A DNA stretch of 64,000 bases from Halobaculum sp. MBLA0143 (GCF_041361465.1 NZ_JBGKAC010000002.1:186001-250000); one strand, 5' to 3'. Counted from the first letter of the stretch, positions 43,925 through 53,480 are shown. The notes: generated from the sequence alone by a model not told the origin. Made by a program: numbers and translations.

Positions 43925-44794
43925 TCACCACGCCCAGGCAATCCGAACGCCGAGCGTCCACTCGACGGACCACACGCTGGCCGGGGCCGTCGTCGGGATC
44001 TGAACGCCGTCGGTGTCGAGCACGGACGGCACGAGCGTCCCGAAGCGGAACGAGCCCGTCGCCTCGTAGCGGCCCGGTGCCGTGGTCCGCTCCGTCGCCC
44101 GGAGTTGGTACCGGCGGGTCGTCGCCGCACCGGGGTCGTACCGTTCGTGGCTCAACGACGACTGGACCGCGAGACTCCGCAGTGGCGGCAGGTGCGACAG
44201 CGGCGCGTCGGGGAAGAACGTCGGGACGAACTCGGAGCCGCGCCCGTCGACCGCTTCGAAAGTGACGTGCCCGAACGGCTCCGGTGGTCCGCCGAACACC
44301 ACCACGGCGCGGTCGCTCCGGTTACGCGCCGTCAGCGCGAACGTCGCCGGCGCGCCAGGACCGACGAGCCCGTCCGCGGCCGCCGCCTCGACGGCCACGG
44401 GTGGCGGCCCGTCGGCCTGCGTCGGCACGACCGCGAACGCCCGTGCGTGGTCGTCGCCGAACCCGACGACCCACTCGACGCCCGCGAGCGCCTCGCGGAC
44501 CGCGCTCGGATCGCCGACCCCGTCGCAGTCTCCACAGTTGTCGGCCACCCCGGCGACCGTCCGGAGCGCCTCCGCTACCGACGGCGCGAACGACGACAGC
44601 GCCGCCGTCTCCGCCGAGCGATCCAGTTCCTCGGCGTCGACCACCCCGGCGCGTCCGAGCGCGTACGCCCGCTCCGGGCGGTCGTGTATCACCTCGAAGT
44701 CGACCTGCTCGACCTCGAACACGCGGGCCGCGCCGGCGACGCCCACCGCGGACACCGACGCAATGACACCGCGGAGGAACCGTCTCCTGTTCAC
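43925..44794 (-). CDS. Tat-exported protein of unknown function
   Basis: 289 aa from the GTG at 44794, which overlaps the stop of the preceding gene (GTGA). N-terminus 'NRRRFLRGVIASVSAVGVAGAA' is a twin-arginine signal. The mature region has one CxxC ('NCGDCDGVGD'), then 'GPGAPATFALTARNRSDRAVVVFGGPPEPFG', an immunoglobulin-like beta-sandwich, and a further beta-rich part. No enzymatic family recognised. It is placed directly behind the truncated CHAT-family gene and may have been brought under its promoter by the deletion that removed the CHAT domain. Confidence 0.7.
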   Translation of the reverse strand: MNRRRFLRGVIASVSAVGVAGAARVFEVEQVDFEVIHDRPERAYALGRAGVVDAEELDRSAETAALSSFAPSVAEALRTVAGVADNCGDCDGVGDPSAVREALAGVEWVVGFGDDHARAFAVVPTQADGPPPVAVEAAAADGLVGPGAPATFALTARNRSDRAVVVFGGPPEPFGHVTFEAVDGRGSEFVPTFFPDAPLSHLPPLRSLAVQSSLSHERYDPGAATTRRYQLRATERTTAPGRYEATGSFRFGTLVPSVLDTDGVQIPTTAPASVWSVEWTLGVRIAWAW

Positions 44795-46224
44795 GTCCGA
44801 CGGTCGCAGCAAGGGCGCTTCAACCCGACGGCCGAGTGTCGAGTCTGCTCGGACGCCTGGACGACCGTCACCGAGAGGTCGCCGTCCGTCAGCGGTCGGA
44901 GCCGCGGGAGCCCGTCCCCGACGACGTTGAACGCCTGCAGCGCCCGCCGGGGACCGTGCCACCCGACCGTCCGGGCACGTTGTTCCGGCCCGATCATCAC
45001 GTCGCCGGCGGTGTACCCCTGGCGGCTCCGGGTCGTCCGCTGTGACCACCGGCCACGATCCGTCAGCGTCTCCAGTTGCGCGCCGCTGGGGCTGTACACG
45101 TCGGCCAGTCGACCGAGGTAGTGCGACAGCGCCGGCACGCGCTCCAGCTCCGGATCGACGTGGAGTCCGAGGTGCCACTCCGGGAGCCGGTCGAGGAAGT
45201 CGCCGCCGGCGTTGCCTCCGTCTCCGTCGCCGCCGCCGGTGTCGCCGCCGAGGACGCCCGTCGTGTCGAGGTACCGCCGAACCCGCTCGGCGAGCGGGGT
45301 GTCGTACAGCCGGACGGCGTCGAGTCCGAGTTCGTCCAGGAGCTCGCGCTCGACGAGGTCCGTGCCGTACGGGCCACCCGTTCGAGCGAGACAGTCGAGG
45401 AAGAACACCGTCCGGAGGAGCGCCGAGGCCGTCTGGTCGGTCGTCTCGGGGTCGTCGCCGAGGTGGAACGTCTCCGGGCCGACGCGGAGGTGGGTCCCGC
45501 TCGCGTCCGGATCGACCGTCGCCTCGGCACCGAGGTAGTGGAGCAGTCCGGCCGTCGGCAGGAGGTGCGCCAGTCCGTCGTCGTCGGTTCCGGGAACGAC
45601 GACCTCCGTGTCCGTGTCCGGGCAGTCCGCGAGCGCGCCGTCGACGGACTCTCTGTCGCGGAACCGCATCCGTGGCGGTTGCTTGCGAACGTTCGGGAAG
45701 CTGCGGTCCGGCGTGGTCGTCTGCGTGTTACACCCGAGCGCGGAGAGCCCGCGTGCGACGCCGTCGAGACTCTCCTCGACGTAGATCGAGCCGGGCGAGT
45801 CCTGGTGGCGACTCTCGAAGCCGATCTCGATTTCGGTCGGCTGGTCGAACTCGACCTCGACCGCTTCGGCCGTCCGCCGCACTCGGCCCGTCCCGTCGGC
45901 GCGGACGTGGACGAGCACGGGCGTTCGGAGGATCACGGCCGTGTCCGGGCCGACGGCCGCGGTGTCGCCGTCGGTGAGCTGGCGGTGCTCCGGGCCGTCG
46001 GCGGCGAGGTCGACCACCGTCGCGGCCACCGGCGGCGCGGTGAAGCCCGTCGTCTCCGTGTGGTGACGCTCCTGCGGGTCGTAGCCCACCTCCGTGAACG
46101 CGGTCAGTCCCGGGCCGTCGGACCGGAGTCCTGGCTCCGCGTCGGCGTCGAACTCCAGTTGTACCGTGTCCCGGAACTCGTCGATCACGCTCAGTGTTCC
46201 GGACTCTCCTTCGGTGAAGTTCAT
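44791..46224 (-). CDS. truncated CHAT-family protein lacking the protease domain
   Basis: 477 aa, closely similar over its first about 450 residues to the N-terminal region of the protein at 26566 ('MNFTEGESGTLSVIDEF', 'LGLHVDPELERVPALSHYLGRLADVYSP', 'TVGWHGPRRALQAFNVVGDGLPRL'). After 'LSVTVVQASE' the similarity stops and an unrelated 18-residue tail (QTRHSAVGLKRPCCDRRT) ends the frame, so the His and Cys of the CHAT dyad are absent. A 15-codon Gly/Asp-rich insertion is the other difference. Either a decayed paralogue or a protease-free partner of the intact protein; the frame is otherwise clean, and the promoter is conserved. Confidence 0.8.
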   Translation of the reverse strand: MNFTEGESGTLSVIDEFRDTVQLEFDADAEPGLRSDGPGLTAFTEVGYDPQERHHTETTGFTAPPVAATVVDLAADGPEHRQLTDGDTAAVGPDTAVILRTPVLVHVRADGTGRVRRTAEAVEVEFDQPTEIEIGFESRHQDSPGSIYVEESLDGVARGLSALGCNTQTTTPDRSFPNVRKQPPRMRFRDRESVDGALADCPDTDTEVVVPGTDDDGLAHLLPTAGLLHYLGAEATVDPDASGTHLRVGPETFHLGDDPETTDQTASALLRTVFFLDCLARTGGPYGTDLVERELLDELGLDAVRLYDTPLAERVRRYLDTTGVLGGDTGGGDGDGGNAGGDFLDRLPEWHLGLHVDPELERVPALSHYLGRLADVYSPSGAQLETLTDRGRWSQRTTRSRQGYTAGDVMIGPEQRARTVGWHGPRRALQAFNVVGDGLPRLRPLTDGDLSVTVVQASEQTRHSAVGLKRPCCDRRT

Positions 46225-46290
46225 GTGAGTTCCAGTAGAGCACGTATCGATTTAGTAGTACCGATAGATAGCTGTGTTCAAAACAGAACA
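46225..46290 (-). promoter_or_regulatory. promoter region of the truncated CHAT-family gene
   Basis: Matches the region upstream of the intact CHAT gene (block GATTTAGTAGTACCGAT and ATAGCTGTGTTCAAA) at the same distance from the ATG. See the entry at 28636. Confidence 0.5.
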
Positions 46291-46399
46291 AGACGATAGT
46301 GTAGCCACACGGAGCACGCGAGTGTCGGCGACACGCGAGGAGATTGCCGAGGCGTCGCGTCAGCGTGTCCCCGACCGACGCGACCGTAACTACGAGGAC

Positions 46400-46811
46400 G
46401 GCTGATAGCGACGTACACCGCCGACGCCGTCGCACTCCTGTCCACCTCGTCGACGCGCTCCCGCAGCGGGCTGGCCGAGTGTTCGTCGAGACCGAAGTGG
46501 GTGAGAGCGTCGTCGAGGCACCGAGGACGGCTCTCGCCGAGGTGCTGTGCTCCGTCTTCCGCGACGAGAACGTCCGCGAGACCACGCTCTCGGCGACGCC
46601 GAAGAACGTCTACCGGGCACTGATCGGCAACGGTCTCGTCTCCGTCGCCCCGGTCGACGACGAGGAACTGACCGAGTACCCGAAGCTCGGGCACGGGTTC
46701 AGCGTCCGCGACGGACTGATCGTCGTCAGCCACCGTGCACAGAGAACGGACGCGACTCTCACCACCGACGGTGTCGTCTGTGACGCCGGTTACGACGCTG
46801 TCTGGGAGTGA
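46400..46811 (+). pseudogene. PIN-domain (VapC-like) gene with an N-terminal frameshift
   Basis: One frame begins 'LIATYTADAVALLST' (with the PIN first Asp), a second takes over near 46440 with 'LVDALPQRAGRVFVETEVGESVVEAPRTALAEVL' and ends 'LGHGFSVRDGLIVVSHRAQRTDATLTTDGVV...VWE'. The 'HDxLIVaSHRa..TDAvLTTDG' pattern is that of haloarchaeal PIN-domain RNases of toxin-antitoxin pairs. No start codon precedes the first piece closely and no antitoxin is adjacent, so it is a relic. Confidence 0.5.
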
Positions 46812-47111
46812 CGGCTGTCGTCGTCGCTCCCGAGCGGGTCCGGCCTCGCTGCTGTCGACTCGCCACCGCACAGTGTGTCGTCGTGGCTCGACGGCGGAGA
46901 ACACAGAGCGGGTCGGGGAGCCCGTCGCCAGTCTCGACCGAGAGATCCACACGCACGGCCGGTCCCGCCGGGCTGACTGTCCGACCCCGGCGAGGGATCT
47001 GCCCCGAGTCCGCCGTCACTCGTCGCCCGGTGTGCCGGCGCCGTGTCCGAGTAGAGTCCTTCGACAGCCGCCCTCCCCAGTGCGACCGGCACCGAGACGG
47101 GAACGAGTCGG
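46812..47111. other. 300-bp intergenic stretch, nothing recognised
   Basis: Between the PIN relic and the convergent HprK-like gene. Frames here are arginine-rich shadows. Confidence 0.35.
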
Positions 47112-48086
47112 TTACTGCTCGAACACCCTGTCGTACACGGCGTCGACGACGGGGTCGAGTCGCCCGACGAGCGTCGAGACGGGCGCGGACGCGACCAGTT
47201 CCTCGACGGCGCCGAGCCGCCGAGCGGCGTCGTCGTCGGACTCCAACACGGGGACGGTGATCCCCGGCCCGGTGAGCAGTGTCGGGTGGAGTCGGGCGAA
47301 GAACGCGCCGCGACGAGACAACTGAATCCGAGCTCTCGTACGGTCGAGTTGCCCCCACTCCGTCGCGGTGGCGATCCTGTCGAGGTGGATCACTCGCGCG
47401 ACTGGGACCGTCGTCTCGGCTGGAGCGGTGTCGACGTCCAGCGCCGCCGGGTCGAGGTCGCCCGCGGTGTCGTGTCGCGTGACCGTCGTCGGATCGACCC
47501 CGAAGTCGTCACGGAGAACGCGATCACTCAGCGCCAGTCGTTTCCCCCCGCCGACGACGGTGTCGCCGTCCATCAGCGTCCGGTCCTTTGCCACCAGCGA
47601 CAGCCCGTAGCCCCGACACAGCCCGACCGCGACAGTGGTCTTCCCCGACCCGGGCTCGCCAGTCAGCACGATCGCCCGGTCGCCGTCGGTGACGGTCGCC
47701 GAGTGCAGCGAGTAACGACCCGCCCGGAGGTAGAGGAACTCCATCGCCCGGGCGACGAGGACGGCGACGTCGACCGGGTCGACTGCCTCCTCTGGGACGG
47801 TGAGCCGACAGTGTCGGTCGTCGGTGATCAGACCCGCAGACCCCGTCTCGACGGCGACGGTGTACCCCCCTGTCGACGCCGACGGCTCGAACGACACGTC
47901 GGGGAGCTGGTGTCGAATCGCTCCTCGTACGCCGTCGACGCCTCCGGGGTGCCGGAGTCGTACCCGGCAGCCGTGACTGGCGACGACTGTCTCCACCCCG
48001 TCGTCGATTGGACGCCGAGCAGACGACCGCGGACCCTCCTCGGACCGACCGCCGTGCTCCACGCCGGACTTTACGATAGATGACAC
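47112..48086 (-). CDS. HPr-kinase-like / P-loop protein
   Basis: 324 aa from the GTG at 48086. N-terminal half: 'GCRVRLRHPGGVDGVRGAIRHQLPDVSFEPS', 'GGYTVAVETGSAGLI'. C-terminal half: Walker A 'AIVLTGEPGSGKTTVAVGLC' preceded by 'GRYSLHSATVTDGDR', then 'LSLVAKDRTLMDGDTVVGGGKRLALSDRVL' and 'VARVIHLDRIATATEWGQL'. The Ser/His-rich strand before a P-loop and the 'DD.....G' pattern after it characterise HprK/PEPCK-like proteins; related genes occur in lasso-peptide clusters and as orphans in haloarchaea. Substrate unknown. It is separated by 190 bp from the lactamase-like gene on the same strand. Confidence 0.65.
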   Translation of the reverse strand: MSSIVKSGVEHGGRSEEGPRSSARRPIDDGVETVVASHGCRVRLRHPGGVDGVRGAIRHQLPDVSFEPSASTGGYTVAVETGSAGLITDDRHCRLTVPEEAVDPVDVAVLVARAMEFLYLRAGRYSLHSATVTDGDRAIVLTGEPGSGKTTVAVGLCRGYGLSLVAKDRTLMDGDTVVGGGKRLALSDRVLRDDFGVDPTTVTRHDTAGDLDPAALDVDTAPAETTVPVARVIHLDRIATATEWGQLDRTRARIQLSRRGAFFARLHPTLLTGPGITVPVLESDDDAARRLGAVEELVASAPVSTLVGRLDPVVDAVYDRVFEQ

Positions 48087-48275
48087 GTACTGTCTTTCCT
48101 CTCGACCCGAGAGAGCGGGCACCCCGTCGGCAGGTGTCTGCACACCCGAACGCGACCCGACCCGACGACGAACGACGACCCGCCGCCCACGCCGTCGGCG
48201 CCCCGCCAGAGGTGATGTGGCACGGTTCTGGTCGAGGCTGCGCGCGGCACACACCGAACGCTCGAACACGCCGCC

Positions 48276-49847
48276 TCAGACGGCCTCGCTGTCGGCGTCG
48301 CCGGTCCGTTCGAACCGGAACCACCCGAAGTCGAGTGTCACGCCGTCGTCGGCGACGTGGAACGCGGCCCGTTCTACCTCGCCGTCGTCGTCGACGGACT
48401 CGAAGACGGGGGCGTCGGGGTCGAACGACCGCGGGACCAGCGGCCGGGTCTCGGCCGGTATCGGCCCGACACCGTCGAACTCCAGCTGCAGTCGGTCCCC
48501 GGTCCAGCGGACGGTCGCCTGGCGGACGCCGTTCGCCGTCGTGTACCGGCCGGGGAGTCCGGCGACGGCACGTTCGAGCGCTCGGTCCCGGTCGACGCCG
48601 ATGGGGTCGCGTCCGACGGCGTCCGCCAGGAGCGTTCGCGCGAACGTCACCGGCGACGCGGACGGCCGACCCGTCAGCCCGACGGCGACACCGACCTCGC
48701 GGTCGCGGAGGAACCCCGCGTACCCCCCGGAGACGCCGGTCGACCCGCTGTGGCCGACGAGCGTGTCGTCCCCGAACGGCGTCGTCTCCCACCCGTAGCC
48801 GACGCCGCTCGTCTGGCCGTCGGCGTACGTCCGCCAGTCGGCGTGTCCGTGGTGGGCCGCGTCGAGCAACGACGACTCGACCGGGAACTCGCCGGTCGCG
48901 TGAGCGGTGACGAAGGAGGCGAGCGCCCGCGGCGAGGCGACGAGCCCGCCCGCCGGATCTATCAGCGCCGTCCCCGGCAACGTCGTCGGCTCCGGTCCGT
49001 CCGGCCCGGAGCGACACGGTGTCGCCGCCTCCGGCTCTGCCAGCGCGTCCGCGTCGTACGTCGCGTCGACGCCCAACGGGTCGAACACGAGTCGGTCGAC
49101 AGCGTCGTCGAACGACTCGCCAGTCACTCGTTCGATCACGCCCCCTAACGCCACGTACCCGGAGTTGTAGTACGCGAACGACCCCGGTTCTCGCCGAGCG
49201 TCGAACTCCTCGGTGACGAACGCCCGGAACTCCTCCCAGGTCTCGACCCGCCCGTCGTCGTCGATCCCCAGCGTCGATCCGAACGCCAGGATCTCCATAC
49301 CGTCGGCGGGCAGTCCGGACGTGTGGGTGAGGAGCTCGTAGACCGTCACCGGTTCACCCGGCGGGTCCCACCACGGGAGGAACGCGGCGATCTCGTCGTC
49401 GAACGCCAGCGCCCCGTCGTCGACCAGTCGCAGGACCGCAGACGCCGTCACCGGCTTCGAGACCGACCCGACGCCGTAGGGTGTGTCTGCCGTCGTCGCC
49501 GGACCGTCCGGGCCACACGACCCCAGGCCGCGCTCGTACACGACATCGTCGCCGTCCGTCACGACGACACTCGCGCCGACGCAGTCTGCGTCCGCGAACC
49601 ACGACGTGGTCCGGTCGTCGAACGTCTCTGTCGTGATCTTCGCAGCGTCGTCGCCCGTCGTGATCCTCGCAGCGCCGTCGCTCGTCGCGGAACTCGTGGT
49701 GCCTCCGTCCGTCCTGGAACCCGTGGTGGCGTCGCCTGTCCTGGAACCCGTGGTGGCGTCGCTCCTCGCCTCTCCCGCGTTCTCGCGCTCGGCTGGAGAG
49801 TGTCTGGTGTGTCCGTGTTCGCCGTCGTCGTCTCGGTCGTCGTTCAC
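48276..49847 (-). CDS. serine hydrolase of the beta-lactamase / penicillin-binding family
   Basis: 523 aa. After a Thr/Asp-rich N-terminus (residues 25-75, with repeated TTGSRT units) comes the class C/EstB-like fold: 'YGVGSVSKPVTASAVLRLVDDGAL' with the S-x-x-K nucleophile near 133, 'ELLTHTSGLP', 'FAYYNSGYVALGGVIERVTG' (Y-x-N), and 'LVGHSGSTGVSGGYAGF' (HxG). The C-terminal 120 residues are a beta-barrel lipocalin-like domain. There is no peptidoglycan in archaea, so peptidase or esterase activity is more likely than beta-lactamase. No signal peptide seen. Confidence 0.85.
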   Translation of the reverse strand: MNDDRDDDGEHGHTRHSPAERENAGEARSDATTGSRTGDATTGSRTDGGTTSSATSDGAARITTGDDAAKITTETFDDRTTSWFADADCVGASVVVTDGDDVVYERGLGSCGPDGPATTADTPYGVGSVSKPVTASAVLRLVDDGALAFDDEIAAFLPWWDPPGEPVTVYELLTHTSGLPADGMEILAFGSTLGIDDDGRVETWEEFRAFVTEEFDARREPGSFAYYNSGYVALGGVIERVTGESFDDAVDRLVFDPLGVDATYDADALAEPEAATPCRSGPDGPEPTTLPGTALIDPAGGLVASPRALASFVTAHATGEFPVESSLLDAAHHGHADWRTYADGQTSGVGYGWETTPFGDDTLVGHSGSTGVSGGYAGFLRDREVGVAVGLTGRPSASPVTFARTLLADAVGRDPIGVDRDRALERAVAGLPGRYTTANGVRQATVRWTGDRLQLEFDGVGPIPAETRPLVPRSFDPDAPVFESVDDDGEVERAAFHVADDGVTLDFGWFRFERTGDADSEAV

Positions 49848-49946
49848 ACACTACGCCAGTGGCGACACCAACTTCAACGCTCCCAGCAGCGCGTTACTAT
49901 ACGCTGGCCGACAGTTTCGAGTGAGGTGGGAGCGTCACGGCGGAGC

Positions 49947-50855
49947 GTGGACGACTCCGAAGACCCGAGTCACCGCACGGACGGCGGCAGGCGAACGCTC
50001 GAATCGCCGCGTGGCGTCACCGACGGCGGTGAGCCCTCGGAGGAGCTGTCGACGGCGATGTTCGACCTCGTCGGCCAGTCGGACCGCGCGGCGATCCTGG
50101 CGACACTCGGGCAGTACGCCCGGGAGGAATCGGACGAGGGAGGGCTCGCCTTCTCGACACTCCGCGAGCGCGTGGGCCACGACGACCCGGGAAACTTCAA
50201 CTACCACCTGGATCGGCTCGTCGGCGGGCCGGTCGAGCGAACGGACGCGGGCTACCGGCTGTCGACCGTCGGGCGACGACTCCTCTCCGTCGTCGTCGCC
50301 GAACGGTTCGACCCCGAACAGACGACGGAGGTCGACGCGACAGCCGACTGTCCCGTCTGTGGCACGCCGGCGACCGTCGAGTACACCGACGGTCGCCTCC
50401 GAATCGACTGCTCGACGCACACCACCGCCTTCGACGTGGGCCCGGAGGTCGTCGACCGCGTCGGCGTCGCAACGGCCTGTCGGGTGGGGTTCCGTCGGGG
50501 GACGCTCTACACCGAGTCGTTCCGCGCCGGAGTCTGTCCCGACTGTGAAGGCCCCGTCGACGCCGAACTCGCCGTCGACGACGAGGCTTGGTTCGAAGGA
50601 ACCTGTCAACGCTGTGGGCTCGAGCTCTCGAACACGCCTGCGGGGTGCGTGATCGACCATCCCGCCGTCGTCTCGCTGTGCTGGCGCCACGACATCGACG
50701 TCCGCGAGACTGGTCGGCGTGTGCTCGCTACTCACGCCGAGAGCCACGTCGCGAGCCGAGACCCGCTCCGAGTCGCCGTCGAGGTCTCCGTCGGAGACGA
50801 CAGCGTCCGACTTCGACTCGACGACGACGGCACGGTCTGTGACGTCGAGACGTGA
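49947..50855 (+). CDS. HTH and zinc-ribbon regulator (DUF7351-like)
   Basis: 302 aa from the GTG at 49947, taken because TATA-like TACTATACGC lies about 50 bp upstream and no later in-frame start fits better than GTGs near 50010. Residues 35-120 are an ArsR-type winged helix ('STAMFDLVGQSDRAAILATLGQYARE', 'SDEGGLAFSTLRERVGHDDPGNFNYHLDRLVGGPVERTDAGYRLS'). The C-terminal half has two zinc ribbons ('CPVCGTPATVEYTDGRLRIDCSTH', 'CPDCEGP...CQRCG'). This architecture is common in haloarchaeal regulators. It lies just outside CRISPR array 1. Confidence 0.75.
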   Translation: MDDSEDPSHRTDGGRRTLESPRGVTDGGEPSEELSTAMFDLVGQSDRAAILATLGQYAREESDEGGLAFSTLRERVGHDDPGNFNYHLDRLVGGPVERTDAGYRLSTVGRRLLSVVVAERFDPEQTTEVDATADCPVCGTPATVEYTDGRLRIDCSTHTTAFDVGPEVVDRVGVATACRVGFRRGTLYTESFRAGVCPDCEGPVDAELAVDDEAWFEGTCQRCGLELSNTPAGCVIDHPAVVSLCWRHDIDVRETGRRVLATHAESHVASRDPLRVAVEVSVGDDSVRLRLDDDGTVCDVET

Positions 50856-50959
50856 GGACGGCGACGAGACTCACCACGATCACCGTCGGTCGGGACTCGT
50901 CGTGCTGGCGTCGCCGGCGCGTTCCGACCACACTCTCCGCTCTCGTGACTACGTCCTCA

Positions 50960-52463
50960 CTTCACCCTTGTGGGGTCATCCTGAAACATCGTGGAGGTGG
51001 CGCTACCGTACGTTGTCGGGGTTGTTTCAACCCCTCGTGGGGTCCTCCTGAAACGCAGCTCGCCGAGGTCGTCGAACGTCTCGCTCGCCAGCTTCAACCC
51101 CTCGTGGGGTCCTCCTGAAACGCTCACGTTGCTTTCGGTGCCGACGATGCCGGCGATGCTTCAACCCCTCGTGGGGTCCTCCTGAAACCGGCGCCGACGC
51201 CGTCGGGATCGGTGTTGTGTCGGTGCTTCAACCCCTCGTGGGGTCCTCCTGAAACCCCGCTCCCGCGTCGCTCACGGCGGCGCGGGGCGTCGCTTCAACC
51301 CCTCGTGGGGTCCTCCTGAAACACGTTCGACGGCACGCGAGTCGCGGCGTCGGGAGTGTGCTTCAAGCCCTCGTGGGGTCCTCCTGAAACTGGATCATGC
51401 GTCCATCCTCAACCACGCGCCCATCCCGCTTCAACCCCTCGTGGGGTCCTCCTGAAACCCGGATCATACGTCCATCCTCAGCCAGATTCCGAGACCGCTT
51501 CAACCCCTCGTGGGGTCCTCCTGAAACGATGTTTTGGAACGCGAGCGCCGAGGGGCGCAACGAGCTTCAACCCCTCGTGGGGTCCTCCTGAAACTGTACG
51601 TCTCAACCTGGAACTCCTGTTTCCGCTCCTCGCTTCAACCCCTCGTGGGGTCCTCCTGAAACAGTGGGGTCCCACAGTCTGCTCCCAGCGCGTCCCCGGC
51701 TTCAACCCCTCGTGGGGTCCTCCTGAAACAACGTCGCCGTCGCGGGACTAGTGATCACCCGCGTGCTTCAACCCCTCGTGGGGTCCTCCTGAAATCGACG
51801 CGGTGCCGGCGCTTGACTCCGGCGGTGGCGCGCTTCAACCCCTCGTGGGGTCCTCCTGAAACCCTGCGGTGTCGGTAAGGCGGTACGTCGTCGTCGGGCT
51901 TCAACCCCTCGTGGGGTCCTCCTGAAACGCGGCTCGGGCCATCAACGGCAACCCCGCACGGATGCTTCAACCCCTCGTGGGGTCCTCCTGAAACCCACAC
52001 GACGACGCGCAGTGTCGGGAGTGTGGGACGCTTCAACCCCTCGTGGGGTCCTCCTGAAACCGCGCCGGGCGCCCGCCGGCCGCGGCAACAGCCGGGAGCT
52101 TCAACCCCTCGTGGGGTCCTCCTGAAACTGACAGCCGCGAAGCACCTGCTCTATCGAGCGGTCGCTTCAACCCCTCGTGGGGTCCTCCTGAAACCGGATT
52201 TAACTCGTTTCGGAACATCGGCGGCGCGCTGCTTCAACCCCTCGTGGGGTCCTCCTGAAACGCCCCCGCCGCCGAGGCTTCCTGGCCCGATGGTGAAGCT
52301 TCAACCCCTCGTGGGGTCCTCCTGAAACTCGTCAGCGTGTGTTCCCCATCTCGTCCGGTGATCTTGCTTCAACCCCTCGTGGGGTCCTCCTGAAACCGGC
52401 CCGGCTCACTCCAACCACCCCGCATCGGTGCGGCTTCAACCCCTCGTGGGGTCCTCCTGAAAC
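50960..52463 (-). CRISPR. CRISPR array 1 (type I-B), 22 intact repeats plus one decayed
   Basis: The 31-nt repeat reads, on the minus (crRNA) strand, GTTTCAGGAGGACCCC followed by ACGAGGGGTTGAAGC. Repeats start on the plus strand at 51024, 51091, 51158, 51225, 51292, 51360, 51428, 51497, 51564, 51632, 51699, 51765, 51832, 51898, 51964, 52030, 52098, 52164, 52231, 52298, 52366 and 52433. Spacers are 35-38 nt. A degenerate repeat at 50960-50987 and small changes (e.g. CTTCAAG at 51361, GAAAT at 51794) mark the old, distal end. Leader is at the high-coordinate side next to cas6. Confidence 0.97.
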
Positions 52464-52580
52464 CATGCCCTCATCTGCCCCGTCAGGTACTAAGCCTTGT
52501 CCTCACACCGACCAGATTTCACGACCCCTCGATTCTCCCTCAGACCCCCGGGGGTCGATGAAGTGTGGACGGACAGCTGA
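52464..52580 (-). promoter_or_regulatory. leader of CRISPR array 1
   Basis: On the minus strand this region contains GGGGGTCTGAGGGAGAATCG, GAAATCTGGTCGGTGTGAGG and ACAAGGCTTAGTACCTGACG directly before the first repeat. Two related leaders occur at 60371-60490 and 60974-61091, the first of these almost identical over its last 60 nt. The leader drives transcription of the array and directs new spacers in type I systems. Confidence 0.75.
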
Positions 52581-52700
52581 GTGATTTCCCCTCGAGTAAC
52601 CGAACTCCAGGTCGAGAACCCAATGATTAGATTTATGACTCGGACAGACAATTGGACCGTTACTCGTGACAATTAGAGTGACGAGAGGAGACGAGACGAG

Positions 52701-53480
52701 ATGCGGCTCTTAGCCCGGCTCCGTGCACGGGCGGACGCGGCGTACGACCACACGTACCATCACAAGCTCCGTGGGCGGATGTGGGGTGCGCTGGACGGGA
52801 CGGCGTTCGACGACCGACACGGCAGTGAGGCGCCGACGGGACTCGTGTTCTCGAATCCGTTTCCCCCCTACGACATGCAGGAGGGAGACGAACGGACGCT
52901 GCTCGTCGCGTCACCGAACCGAGACCTCCTCGGCGAGATTGCCGCCGACTTCGACGCCAATCCGGAGCTGAACGTCGGCGAAATGCCCTTCGAGATCACC
53001 GACCAGAGCGTGCTCGCGCCGGACGTGGGCGAGCCCGGGACGAAAGGTGTGATCGAGACCGGTACGGGGGTTCTCGTCCGAATCCCGCCGTGGCGATTCG
53101 ACGACTACGGGATCGACGTGGACTCTGACCAGTCGGAGTTCTGGAAGCCGGAGCACACGATCGATCCGTTCGAGACACAGGTCGAGAACAACCTCGACTG
53201 GAAGCACGGCCACTTCGCGCCCGAGGACCTTCCAGGTCCGTCGGACGTGACGGACAGTCTGTTCGAGAGCTACGAACTGATCAAGACGTTCGCGCTTCCC
53301 GTGACAGTCACCGAGGGCGAAGAGGAGACGTGGATCCTCAGCAAGTGGAAGTTCGGCTACCAAGTCCGTGACGACGATCACCGTCGTCACCTGAACCTCG
53401 CGTTAGACGCCGGGCTCGCCGAGCGGAACGCGATGGGCTTCGGCTTCCTGAATATCAAGGAGGACTCTGGGGGCTCATGA
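52701..53480 (+). CDS. cas6: Cas6-type CRISPR RNA endonuclease
   Basis: 259 aa. N-terminus 'MRLLARLRARADAAYDHTYHHKLRGRMWGAL' with a His pair, central ferredoxin-like strands ('GLVFSNPFPPY', 'LLVASPNRDLLGEIAADF') and the C-terminal Gly-rich loop 'RNAMGFGFLNI' characteristic of Cas6. It cuts repeat RNA 8 nt upstream of the spacer; here the handle would be GTTGAAGC. It is first in the cas operon and its end overlaps cas8b by 4 bp (ATGA). Confidence 0.93.
   Translation: MRLLARLRARADAAYDHTYHHKLRGRMWGALDGTAFDDRHGSEAPTGLVFSNPFPPYDMQEGDERTLLVASPNRDLLGEIAADFDANPELNVGEMPFEITDQSVLAPDVGEPGTKGVIETGTGVLVRIPPWRFDDYGIDVDSDQSEFWKPEHTIDPFETQVENNLDWKHGHFAPEDLPGPSDVTDSLFESYELIKTFALPVTVTEGEEETWILSKWKFGYQVRDDDHRRHLNLALDAGLAERNAMGFGFLNIKEDSGGS

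Noticed and set aside
48276-49847. Antibiotic-resistance beta-lactamase
   Set aside because: The S-x-x-K fold is shared by many esterases and peptidases, and archaea lack peptidoglycan.
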